Source of the DNA: Aliidiomarina celeris
GTDB taxonomy: Bacteria; Pseudomonadota; Gammaproteobacteria; Enterobacterales; Alteromonadaceae
DNA length: 64,000 nucleotides
Reading direction: 5' to 3'
Assembly (NCBI RefSeq): GCF_003316875.1
Contig: NZ_QMIL01000002.1
Location: 434,001 to 498,000 of the forward strand
Made by a program: the position numbers and the translations under genes. Below are positions 50,943 to 58,952 of this stretch, one piece after another (the first letter of the stretch is position 1; each line of letters starts with the position of its first letter). The notes under the pieces were generated by a model that was given only the letters and a program-made list of their open reading frames with translations, made no database searches and was not told the DNA's origin.

Positions 50943-52715
50943 ATGGCGCGTCCACGCTTAAAAATGCGTTTAGGCGACCTGCTTGTTCACGAAGGCGTGA
51001 TTAAAGAAGAGCAGCTGAAAAAAGCTTTAGCAGAGCAGCGCAATACCGGGCAAAAGCTCGGTTATGTACTTACTGAACTCGGTTTCCTTTCTGAGCAACA
51101 GCTGCTGGCGTTTTTGGCGCAACAGCTGAACGTGCCCTTGGTCGACATTAGCGAAAAGCGGCTCGACCCGAACGTAGCGCGTATTTTACCCGAAGTTCAA
51201 GCCCGCCGGCACCGCGCACTGATATTGGAAGCCGACGACGACCGCGCACTCGTGGGCATGAGTGATCCCGCCGACTTAAACGCCGTAGACGCCATTAGTG
51301 CCATTGTGTCGCCGCGCGTGGTAGAACTTGCTGTAGTTGCCGAAGGGCAGCTTATGGACTCGTTCGACAACCTCTACCGGCGCACCCAAGAAATTGAGCA
51401 GTTCGCACAGCAATTGCAAGAAGAAAGCGGCACCGAAGAAGAATTCGACCTTAACAACTTAAGCGAACAAGGCGACGAAGGCGACGTAACCGTAGCCCGC
51501 TTGCTGCAGTCTATTTTTGCTGACGCAGTGCAGATTCGCGCCTCGGATATTCACTTAGAGCCCGACGAAAACGGCTTGCGCATTCGCCAACGGGTAGACG
51601 GCCAACTGCAAGAAAACGTGCTCGACGAGAAAAACATTGCTGGCGCCTTGGTACTTAAGCTTAAGCTTATGGCGGGGCTGGATATTTCCGAAAAACGCTT
51701 GCCCCAAGACGGCCGTTTTCAAATGGTGGTGAAGAAGCACAAAATAGACGTGCGTTTGTCGACCATGCCAGTGCAATACGGCGAAGCGTGCGTTATGCGT
51801 TTGCTCGACCAGTCGAATGGTTTGCTGCGCTTGGAGCAAACCGGTATGCCGCCGCACATTATGAAACGGTTGCGCTACCACCTTACTCGGCCGCACGGCA
51901 TGATTTTGGTTACCGGGCCCACCGGGTCGGGTAAAACCACCACGCTTTACGCTGCATTGAGTGAGCTCAACCAGCCGAACAAAAAGATTATTACCGTTGA
52001 AGACCCAGTGGAATATCGCATGTCGCGGATTTCGCAGGTGCAGGTCAATAGCAAAATTGGCCTCACCTTTGGCCGTGTGTTGCGCACCACGTTGCGGCAA
52101 GACCCGGACATTATTATGGTGGGGGAAATGCGCGACCAGGAAACAGTAGAAATTGGCCTACGTGGTTCCATTACCGGTCACTTGGTGTTGTCGACGTTGC
52201 ACACCAACGACGCGGCCACCAGCGCTATGCGTTTGATCGACATGGGCGCGGCACCCTATTTGGTAGCGAGTGCGTTACGCGCGGTACTCGCGCAGCGGCT
52301 GTTACGGCGTATTTGCGACAACTGCTCGGGTGCGCACCAAGCGGATCGGCAAGAATTAGCCTTGGTAAAAGCCTTGGTGGGTTGTGTGCCCGAGCATGCC
52401 GAATTTAAGAAAGGCCGAGGGTGCCAACGCTGCAACTACACGGGCTATCGTGGCCGTGTAGGTGTTTTTGAATTGCTGGAAATTGACGAGCCGATGATGA
52501 TCGCGCTGCGCGAGAGCGACACCCAAGCCTTTGCCGAGGCGGTGAAAGCCAATCAGTCGTTTAAGAGCTTGGCGGAAGTTGCTTTGGAATTCGCCGCGCA
52601 GGGCATTACCACTATTGAAGAAGTGACCACCCTGGTTGCTGGTTTGCCGTATCTCGACGAAGAAGAGCTGTTGAACCCTGAAAAAGTTGAAACCGAGGAC
52701 TCAGAGCATGGCTGA
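50943..52715 (+). CDS. mshE: MSHA pilus extension ATPase MshE
   Basis: A 590-residue GspE/PilB-type ATPase that powers pilus extension. The N-terminal MshEN domain holds two copies of the c-di-GMP-binding motif: RLGDLLVHEGVIKEEQLKKA (about 8-27) and KLGYVLTELGFLSEQQLLAF (about 37-56). In Vibrio cholerae this domain binds c-di-GMP and activates MSHA extension. The catalytic part has Walker A TGPTGSGKTTTL (about 322-333), the His box HLVLSTLHTNDAATSAMRL and a zinc motif CDNC...CQRCNYTGYRGR. mshG starts inside its last codons. Confidence 0.95.
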   Translation: MARPRLKMRLGDLLVHEGVIKEEQLKKALAEQRNTGQKLGYVLTELGFLSEQQLLAFLAQQLNVPLVDISEKRLDPNVARILPEVQARRHRALILEADDDRALVGMSDPADLNAVDAISAIVSPRVVELAVVAEGQLMDSFDNLYRRTQEIEQFAQQLQEESGTEEEFDLNNLSEQGDEGDVTVARLLQSIFADAVQIRASDIHLEPDENGLRIRQRVDGQLQENVLDEKNIAGALVLKLKLMAGLDISEKRLPQDGRFQMVVKKHKIDVRLSTMPVQYGEACVMRLLDQSNGLLRLEQTGMPPHIMKRLRYHLTRPHGMILVTGPTGSGKTTTLYAALSELNQPNKKIITVEDPVEYRMSRISQVQVNSKIGLTFGRVLRTTLRQDPDIIMVGEMRDQETVEIGLRGSITGHLVLSTLHTNDAATSAMRLIDMGAAPYLVASALRAVLAQRLLRRICDNCSGAHQADRQELALVKALVGCVPEHAEFKKGRGCQRCNYTGYRGRVGVFELLEIDEPMMIALRESDTQAFAEAVKANQSFKSLAEVALEFAAQGITTIEEVTTLVAGLPYLDEEELLNPEKVETEDSEHG

Positions 52716-53943
52716 GTTTTCTTATAACGGGCGGGATAGAAACGGTAAATCAGTTAAAGGGGTATTGTCGGCAGCGAATGAAGGCGCGGTTGCAGACCAA
52801 CTGTTGCGCCAAGGCATTGTACCCTTGGCCATTCAGCCGGGGGGCAGCGCGAAAAGCAGTAGCGGCGGCCTCAATATTGATCTCGGCGAATGGCTACAAC
52901 GGCCGTTACCCTTGCCTGAATTGGTGATGTTTATTCGCCAAATGTACTCGCTTACAAAAGCCGGTATTTCCATGTTGCGCGCCGTACAGGGGCTTGCCGA
53001 CACCACCAGTAATAAGCAGTTAGCCAAAGGCTTAAACGACATTACGGCGCAACTGGAGCGGGGGCGGAGTTTGTCGGCGGCAATGTCGGATCACCCGAAA
53101 ATTTTCCCGCGCTTAGTGGTAGCCGTGGTGCATGTAGGAGAAAACACAGGGCGGTTGGAAGAAAGTTTTTCGCAGTTGGCGTCTTATTTAGAGAACGAAC
53201 AAGAAACCCGCAAACGGCTCAAGCAAGCCACGCGTTATCCGAGCTTTGTGGTAATAACCTTGGTGATTGCCATTACGCTATTGAATATTTTGGTGATTCC
53301 AAACTTTGCCAGTATGTTTGCCAGCATGAATGTGGAATTGCCCTTGGTTACGCGCATGTTGTTGGCGAGTTCCAACTTTTTTATTCAGTATTGGTGGGCG
53401 CTTATTTTGGGTGTAATTGCCAGTATTGTGGGGGTGAAGTATTGGCTGCGCACGGAGCCAGGGCAAGAAAAGTGGGACTATTGGAAAACCAAAGTACCTG
53501 CGGTGGGCGACATTATTGAACGTTCGTTATTAGCCCGCTTTTGCCGTAGCTTTAGTGTAATGCTGAATTCCGGTGTGCCGCTTACCCAGGCATTGAATTT
53601 GGTGTCCGACGCACTGGACAACCGTTACATGGGCAAGCGTATTATTGACATGCGCCGTGGTGTAGAGCGCGGTGAGTCGCTGTCGAAAGTAAGTAAAGTA
53701 AGTAACATGTTTAGCCCCTTGGTGTTACAAATGATTTCCGTCGGTGAAGAAACGGGGAGTATCGACGAATTGCTGATGGAAGCGGCGGAATATTACGAGC
53801 GCGAAGTCGACTACGATCTGAAGAACGTACTGTCGAAAATTGAGCCGATTTTGATTGGTGGCGTTGCTATTTTGGTGGGTGTGCTGGCCATGGGTATTTT
53901 CCTGCCAATGTGGAGCATGATGGAAATGGCTGGAGGCATGTAA
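52708..53943 (+). CDS. mshG: MSHA inner-membrane platform protein MshG
   Basis: A PilC/GspF-type polytopic protein of 411 residues. The start at ATG 52708 (MAEFSYNGRDRNGKSVKG) overlaps the end of mshE by eight bases; a TTG 21 bases upstream is less likely. Two homologous cytoplasmic GspF domains (about residues 65-185 and 270-390), each beginning ELVMFIRQMYSLTKAG or LARFCRSFSVMLNSGVPL, surround membrane helices near 165-190, 215-235 and 375-400. Couples the ATPase to the growing pilus. Confidence 0.93.
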   Translation: MAEFSYNGRDRNGKSVKGVLSAANEGAVADQLLRQGIVPLAIQPGGSAKSSSGGLNIDLGEWLQRPLPLPELVMFIRQMYSLTKAGISMLRAVQGLADTTSNKQLAKGLNDITAQLERGRSLSAAMSDHPKIFPRLVVAVVHVGENTGRLEESFSQLASYLENEQETRKRLKQATRYPSFVVITLVIAITLLNILVIPNFASMFASMNVELPLVTRMLLASSNFFIQYWWALILGVIASIVGVKYWLRTEPGQEKWDYWKTKVPAVGDIIERSLLARFCRSFSVMLNSGVPLTQALNLVSDALDNRYMGKRIIDMRRGVERGESLSKVSKVSNMFSPLVLQMISVGEETGSIDELLMEAAEYYEREVDYDLKNVLSKIEPILIGGVAILVGVLAMGIFLPMWSMMEMAGGM

Positions 53944-53946
53944 GCC

Positions 53947-54483
53947 GTGGTGTTGCCGACGGCAGGTGAAAGTAGTTCTGGTGGCGATGAACAAGCCCCA
54001 CCCGCGCAGCGCAGGCTTATTATTACGCTGGTAGCGGTTACCTTGGTTTTTTTGTTTGCCAGTTGGTTTGCATGGTTTATGTTTCGGCCCGAGGCTAGTT
54101 GGAAGAACGCGGAATTTGAAGCTACGGTGAATCGCTTTCAGTACAACGTTATGCTGGCGCGTGCGGAATGGATTCGGCAAGGGCAACCGGCAGAAGTACG
54201 GCTAAGTTTGGCGGAACTGAATGCGCAGAATGAACCGGTTATTCGCAGTTCGGGTATTGCTCGCGTTCCCATGAGCCGAGAGGGGTGGCCGTTGGCGCGC
54301 GGAAAGGGCGAGGCGGGCTGTTTGGAGTTGTGGCATTTGTTAGGGCGGCCGGAGCTGAATCAGGGTGTTGTGAACAGCCAAGTGAAGGTGAAATTTGAAG
54401 TGGAACAATGTCATTTTTACTTTTTAAAACGCTTACGTTTTGTGTTTTCGCCGGAAAACGGCAGGGTTGAGCAAATTATCTAA
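53947..54483 (+). CDS. mshF: MSHA biogenesis protein MshF
   Basis: A 178-residue bitopic protein with a membrane helix at about residues 25-46 (LIITLVAVTLVFLFASWFAW) and a small C-terminal domain with two cysteines (GEAGCLEL and EQCHFYF). The start is GTG 53947, and a second GTG three bases later is also possible. Position between mshG and mshB, size and the single helix match MshF of other MSHA loci; its exact role is not known. Confidence 0.72.
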   Translation: MVLPTAGESSSGGDEQAPPAQRRLIITLVAVTLVFLFASWFAWFMFRPEASWKNAEFEATVNRFQYNVMLARAEWIRQGQPAEVRLSLAELNAQNEPVIRSSGIARVPMSREGWPLARGKGEAGCLELWHLLGRPELNQGVVNSQVKVKFEVEQCHFYFLKRLRFVFSPENGRVEQII

Positions 54484-54621
54484 GTATATGTACCAAAAAA
54501 TTGTGTGTTTTATAACGTTTGGTATAGCGATGAGGATTGCTTTTCATTGATATACTCACTGGAATATGGGGTTCGTGTTATGCAGCAACAACATAATGAA
54601 AATAACGTGCAAGGAACGAGT

Positions 54622-55239
54622 ATGAACGGAAGTAGTTTGCAAGGATTTCGTGCGCAACGCGGTTTCACGCTTATTGAACTGATTATTGTGGTGGTTATTC
54701 TTGGCCTACTGGCAGCCTCAGCCCTTCCCCGTTTTATTAATATTGCTGGCGACGCGGAAGACGCGTCGATAGAAGGCGTGGCGGGTGGTTTAGCCAGCGC
54801 TGTGGGTATTGTGCGTGGCCAATGGGAACTCGACGGCCGCCCAGTTGGGCTCGACGAGACTACCGGCGAAGGCGCGCTGGTTGTGGTTGACGGTATTGAA
54901 GTGTACGTAGACGGCAACCGCGGTTACCCGGTGAGTGGTACCAACAACCCAGCGGCACACGACTTAAACATGAATGCAGACGACTGTCGGAGCCTTTTTG
55001 CGGCGATTTTGCAAGGCGCACCGACAGCCAGCACCCTTTTCGCAGACATTGAACGTGTTCGGTTCTTTGTTACGGCGGAAAACAACGGCACCAACGATAT
55101 CTGCGTGTATTATCAGGCGAGTACCTTAAAAAGCCTGTTAGCAGCACCAGAGGGTGACGATTATCTTACGGTTGGTAACAACTTCGTGTACAACCCACGA
55201 ACTGGTAATGTGAACGTTAACCTCAATCGTAGCAACTAG
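54622..55239 (+). CDS. mshB: MSHA minor pilin MshB
   Basis: A type IV pilin-like protein of 205 residues. The start at ATG 54622 (MNGSSLQGFRAQRG) has a good SD (AAGGA, six bases away) and yields a 14-residue leader; ATGs further up are in frame but less likely. The prepilin peptidase site is [19 protein letters not shown], with the conserved Glu at mature position 5. Two cysteines (DDCRSLF and NDICVYY) can form the C-terminal disulfide loop. Minor pilin or initiation complex member. Confidence 0.9.
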   Translation: MNGSSLQGFRAQRGFTLIELIIVVVILGLLAASALPRFINIAGDAEDASIEGVAGGLASAVGIVRGQWELDGRPVGLDETTGEGALVVVDGIEVYVDGNRGYPVSGTNNPAAHDLNMNADDCRSLFAAILQGAPTASTLFADIERVRFFVTAENNGTNDICVYYQASTLKSLLAAPEGDDYLTVGNNFVYNPRTGNVNVNLNRSN

Positions 55240-55299
55240 CAGGCAGGCGTTACTGCCATGGAACTTTAACTTTAAATAGGCAAATCAGGGGAAACTCTT

Positions 55300-55728
55300 A
55301 TGAAACAACAAAAAGGTTTTACATTGATCGAATTGATCATTGTGATCATTATTTTGGGTATTTTGGCGGTAACCGCAGCACCACGGTTTTTTGATTTTGG
55401 GCAACAGGCTCGAGAGGCTGCGCTAAGTGGTTTACAGGGTGCAATTCAAGGTGCTGCACAAGTTGAGTACGCGAATAATGCGATTGCTGGAACACCTGCA
55501 TATCCAACAGCTTCTCAGATAACAGCAGCAGCAAATATTACCGCTGGTGATTGGGATTTCGCGGTACTCAATGAGGTGATTCGCTTTGCAATTCCTGGAA
55601 GAACCGGTAACGCTAGTTTTGATCCTGCTGTTCCCACTAGTATTATAGAGTGTTATGTAGAATATGATGCAACGGCGGCTAACGCTAACACACCACCAGA
55701 TATATCAATCAATACTACTGGTTGTTAA
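55300..55728 (+). CDS. mshA: MSHA major pilin MshA
   Basis: The 142-residue structural pilin: a five-residue leader, cleavage at [19 protein letters not shown] and the N-terminal helix. The variable domain follows, ending with two cysteines (IIECYVEYD and NTTGC at the C-terminus) that would form the D-loop. The 3' half is visibly AT-richer than mshE or mshG, as expected for a surface-exposed, diversifying pilin. SD CAGGGGAAA lies upstream, and a terminator follows 21 bases after the stop. Confidence 0.95.
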   Translation: MKQQKGFTLIELIIVIIILGILAVTAAPRFFDFGQQAREAALSGLQGAIQGAAQVEYANNAIAGTPAYPTASQITAAANITAGDWDFAVLNEVIRFAIPGRTGNASFDPAVPTSIIECYVEYDATAANANTPPDISINTTGC

Positions 55729-55751
55729 TTGCGGAGTAACTTACTATATCT

Positions 55752-55772
55752 AGGGGCTTCGGCCCCTTTTTT
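55752..55772 (+). terminator. Rho-independent terminator after mshA
   Basis: AGGGGC and GCCCCT pair around a TTCG tetraloop, then a T tract. It ends the MSHA assembly operon here, where in other species mshC usually follows. Confidence 0.93.
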
Positions 55773-55780
55773 GTGCTCAG

Positions 55781-56862
55781 AATTTAGCATCGGATCTACT
55801 TTCACATGCCCGCTTACCGTAACCTGAAGGCTCCCTTGAGCACCGCCGCAAGTACGTCCGTGTAGGCTACGTTTCGCGCGTCCCTGCGCTCCACGTTGCG
55901 CAACCCGAACTCCATCCCCCTCTGCGGGCTGCATGGGAGGGTCAACGAGGTTGGGTGATCGTGCGAATCCGCTTTTGTCGACACCGAGGTTGAATTCACC
56001 ACCGGATCTCCTTTCACACGCCCGCTGGCCGGTGGTTGGGCTTCGTTTTGCGCACCGCCGCAAGTACGTCCGTGTAGGCTACGTTTCGCGCGTCCCTGCG
56101 CTCCACGTTGCGCAACCCGAACCCCATCCCCCTCTGCGGGCTGCATGGGCAGGTCAACAAGTTTGGGTGATCGTGCGAAAAGGTAGGGCCGCGAACCCCA
56201 CCTTTTCGCTTTTGTTGACACCGAGATTGAATTCAACAACGGATCTCCTTTCACACGCCCGCGTGCCGGTGGCTGGGGTTCGTTTTGCGCACATGCGTAG
56301 GCGCGTGCACCGCCGCGCGTGAAACCGCCGTTGAATTCAATACCGGATCTCCCTTCACACGCCCCCGTGCCGGTGGTTGGGCTTCGTTTTGCGCACATGC
56401 GTAGGCGCGTGCACCGCCGCGCTTTAATCCGAATTCTAATTCAACATCGGCTCTCCCTTCACACGCCCGCGTGCCGGTGGCTGCGCTCCACGTTGCGCAA
56501 CCCGAACCCCATCCCCCTCTGCGGGCTGCATGGGAGGGTCAACAAGGTTGGGTGATCATGCGAAAAGGTAGGGCATCGAGCCCCACCTTTCCGCTTTTGT
56601 CGACACCGAGGTTGAATTCAACACCGGATCTCCTTTCACACGCCCGCGTGCCGTAGGCTGCGCTCCACGTTGCGCAACCCGATCCCCATCCCCCTCTGCG
56701 GGCTGCATGGGAGGGTCAACAAGGTTGGGTGATCATGCGAAAAGGTAGGGCATCGAGCCCCACCTTTCCGCTTATATTGACACCGAGGTTGAATTCAACA
56801 CCGGATCTCCTTTCACACGCCCGCGTGCCGGTGGCTGGGGTTCGTTTTGCGCACCGCCGCAC
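55781..56862. repeat. Modular non-coding repeat array between mshA and the Rpn gene
   Basis: Seven anchors resembling CGGATCTCCTTTCACACGCC (cores at 55791, 56003, 56240, 56344, 56448, 56625 and 56802) are spaced 212, 237, 104, 104, 177 and 177 bases apart. Spacers draw on a few modules: a CCACGTTGCGCAACCCGAAC block through CTGCATGGG (copies starting near 55884, 56096, 56481 and 56658); CACCGCCGCAAGTACGTCCG (55841 and 56053); an AAAAGGTAGGG/CCCCACCTTTT hairpin (near 56177, 56560 and 56737); and an ACATGCGTAGGCGCGTGCAC block (56291 and 56395). Anchors 5 and 6 start with the palindrome GTTGAATTCAAC. Open frames across it, on both strands, just mirror the repeats. No transposase is present and spacing is wrong for CRISPR. 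No gene is called. Confidence 0.85.
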
Positions 56863-56962
56863 ATTTACCCTTCGATTCACGGGGTTATGGCTGAATTGAT
56901 TAGCGCTTGCGCACTCCTTTTTCTAAGCTTCTTTGTGTTAGTTAAACACGGAGAACGGTGGC

Positions 56963-58015
56963 ATGGACGCTTCAAAACCTACGGGAAGAAAAACCAGTAG
57001 AAAAGGCACACGGGAGCAGCAGCGCAAGTCCATTGACGCAAGTTATAAGTTGTTGTTTAGCCAGCCCACGATGGTGATTGATTTACTCAAAGGCTATGTA
57101 AAACAGGAGTGGATTGAGCAACTCGACTTTTCGACGCTGGAGCAGGTGCCGACCAATTTTGTGAGCTCGCGTTTGCACCAACGCCACAACGACTGTATTT
57201 GGCGGGTTTTGTGGCAGGGTACCAAGCGCTGGTTGTATGTTTATGTGGTGCTGGAGTTTCAATCGAAGGCGGATTGGCTGATGCCGCTGCGAATGATGAC
57301 TTACCTTGGTTTATTGTACGAAGAAATTGTGAAAGTGAATGGCTGCACGCGAAAAGATAAACTGCCTCCGGTGCTGCCGATGGTGCTGTACAATGGTAAA
57401 TCACCGTGGAAGTTCACCACACAGCTGTACGATTTGATTGACGTAATTCCGGGGGGTATTGAGCAGTTTATTCCTCGCTTTGATTTTCTGTTGCTCGAGG
57501 AGCATAAATACAAAGATCACCCACTGCCGGCGACGCGTAACCTTGTGGCGGCGCTTTTCAAGCTGGAAACCAGCCAAGGGGAAGATGATCTTTTACATGC
57601 ATTTGAAGCGGTTAAGCATTGGTTGGAGCAAGAAGAGCAAAAATCGCTGAACAAGGCCTTTCTTGCGTGGATGAAAGGGGTATTATTACCTTCGAGGTGG
57701 GAGCATATCGACTTTGAGCAGGTTGATGACCTAGAAGGAGTGCACAGCATGTTAGAAGAAACGGTTGTAGAGTGGAAACAAAACTGGAAAAAGGAAGGGC
57801 TTGCTGAAGGGATGCAGAAGGGCCTGCAACAGGGACTGCAACAAGGTAGAGCAGAAGGTCAGCGCGAAATGCTGTTAGCGCTACTTCAAGCGAAGTTTGT
57901 CCATTTGCCGGATGCGTATGTTACACAAATTGAGAGCGCTTCTCCTGAAGAGCTTGAGCGTTGGCTCATGAACACGTTGCAGGCGTCTACTGTTGAGGAT
58001 GTTTTTCAAAACTAA
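56963..58015 (+). CDS. Rpn-family (YhgA-like) PD-(D/E)XK nuclease
   Basis: A 350-residue member of the Rpn family, known as recombination-promoting nucleases/putative transposases and reported as phage-defence toxins in E. coli. The nuclease core lies at about residues 20-130: YKLLFSQPTMVIDLLKGYV, the aspartate in RHNDCIWRV, then VVLEFQSKAD, which supplies the catalytic E-x-Q. A helical middle follows, and the C-terminal part is the usual repeated charged segment EGMQKGLQQGLQQGRAEGQRE. The start ATG has SD GGAGAACGG. A second, well-initiated ATG lies inside the gene (next entry). The repeat array lies just upstream. Confidence 0.88.
   Translation: MDASKPTGRKTSRKGTREQQRKSIDASYKLLFSQPTMVIDLLKGYVKQEWIEQLDFSTLEQVPTNFVSSRLHQRHNDCIWRVLWQGTKRWLYVYVVLEFQSKADWLMPLRMMTYLGLLYEEIVKVNGCTRKDKLPPVLPMVLYNGKSPWKFTTQLYDLIDVIPGGIEQFIPRFDFLLLEEHKYKDHPLPATRNLVAALFKLETSQGEDDLLHAFEAVKHWLEQEEQKSLNKAFLAWMKGVLLPSRWEHIDFEQVDDLEGVHSMLEETVVEWKQNWKKEGLAEGMQKGLQQGLQQGRAEGQREMLLALLQAKFVHLPDAYVTQIESASPEELERWLMNTLQASTVEDVFQN
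57749..58015 (+). CDS. Probable internal in-frame gene of the Rpn locus (RpnS-like)
   Basis: Inside the Rpn gene an SD sequence AAGGAG (57735-57740) stands eight bases before an in-frame ATG at 57749 (codon 263, MLEETVVEWKQNWKK). Translation from it would give an 88-residue protein equal to the Rpn C-terminal domain. E. coli rpn genes are reported to encode such small proteins from internal starts, and these bind and neutralise the full-length toxin. That the same applies here is inference; the SD and frame are seen directly. Confidence 0.6.
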   Translation: MLEETVVEWKQNWKKEGLAEGMQKGLQQGLQQGRAEGQREMLLALLQAKFVHLPDAYVTQIESASPEELERWLMNTLQASTVEDVFQN

Positions 58016-58180
58016 GAGCCGCGCGTGAAACCTGCCGGACCCTAAGTCTTTGTGGGTTGTATAAATTGCTACCTCGAAAGAAATAGAATATTGCAGTTTT
58101 GCGCATAACAGACTACCCTTTACGCGCTTTATAAGCATGTTCTTTGGCTCTTTGTTGGTGTTCTTTTAAAAGGAAACTCG

Positions 58181-58798
58181 GTGGCGACTCGGCATAAATT
58201 AACCGCGGGTGGGGCTTCTACTCGTGAGCATATTCTCAGTGCGGCGAAAACTGTATTAGAAACCGTTGGTTTTGCTGGCTTTTCAACGCCTCGTGTGGCG
58301 AAACAAGCGGGTATTTCGCAGGGTAATTTAACTTACTATTTTCCGAATCGAGACGACTTGGTATTGGCGGTTGCAGACTCTATTGTGGAGGAATATGCGG
58401 TTGCCTTTTCTGCCTTTTATGAAAAGCTGGATACTCTCGATCTTGCAGGTTTTGAGCAAATTGTAACCTGGTTAATCGACGACGCGACCTGTGGTAAAAC
58501 GGCGGGGGTTATTCCAGAACTATGGGCGCTGTCGAATCATAACGACGATGTTGCTCATGCCATGCATAAACTTTACGACGACACGGCGTGTGCTTTTGCG
58601 CGTTCTATTGGTATTTTGCCAAGTGATCAACGTTACGCAAATTTTATGTCGGTGGTCTATTTCCTTGCGGCTACGGTGGAAGGGGCTACGGCAATTCATG
58701 TTACGCGGCCGAGTGATCGTGACCAACGCCTGAAAATGCTAAAAGCAACGGCGGTGCCTACCTTGGCACGTATGTTGTTCGACGCAAGCAAAGTCTAA
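58181..58798 (+). CDS. TetR-family transcriptional regulator
   Basis: A 205-residue one-component regulator. The helix-turn-helix is at about residues 15-60 (TREHILSAAKTVLETVGFAGF, then RVAKQAGISQGNLTYYFPNRDDL). The ligand domain (about 70-200) has cysteine DDATCGKTAG and many helices. The start is GTG with SD AAGGA. Target and ligand are unknown: neither neighbour is an obvious enzyme or pump, so it may act elsewhere or on its own gene. The 165-base spacer before it shows no clear operator. Confidence 0.9.
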   Translation: MATRHKLTAGGASTREHILSAAKTVLETVGFAGFSTPRVAKQAGISQGNLTYYFPNRDDLVLAVADSIVEEYAVAFSAFYEKLDTLDLAGFEQIVTWLIDDATCGKTAGVIPELWALSNHNDDVAHAMHKLYDDTACAFARSIGILPSDQRYANFMSVVYFLAATVEGATAIHVTRPSDRDQRLKMLKATAVPTLARMLFDASKV

Positions 58799-58860
58799 AG
58801 CAACTTCAATTCAAAACTAACAATGACGAATAACTATATTCGCCATTTGTAATATTTCGC

Positions 58861-58887
58861 TCATTCTTCATCGCCACAAGCCGATAC
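58861..58887 (+). promoter_or_regulatory. Possible sigma-28 promoter of PAS chemoreceptor gene
   Basis: GCCGATAC at 58880-58887 matches the FliA -10 box at seven of eight positions. The -35 position (58861-58868, TCATTCTT) matches only four of eight. Transcription would start about 60 bases before the ATG. Confidence 0.4.
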
Positions 58888-58952
58888 TTTAGTTAATATG
58901 CTCATAAAGAAGTAATTTGCGACTTCCTTGCGCGTTAAACTAAGGGCTTGCC

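Noticed and set aside
55814-56398. Long open frames (up to 194 codons) on both strands across the repeat array.
   Set aside because: Their products only mirror the repeat modules (GRVKGDP-like motifs), they lack SD sites and overlap each other; they follow from high GC content without stops.
55781-56862. CRISPR array.
   Set aside because: Repeat units are 104 to 237 bases apart, spacers are themselves repeated, and no cas gene is near.
56963-58015. Insertion sequence transposase.
   Set aside because: The Rpn family is sometimes labelled transposase, but no terminal inverted repeats or target duplication bracket this gene.
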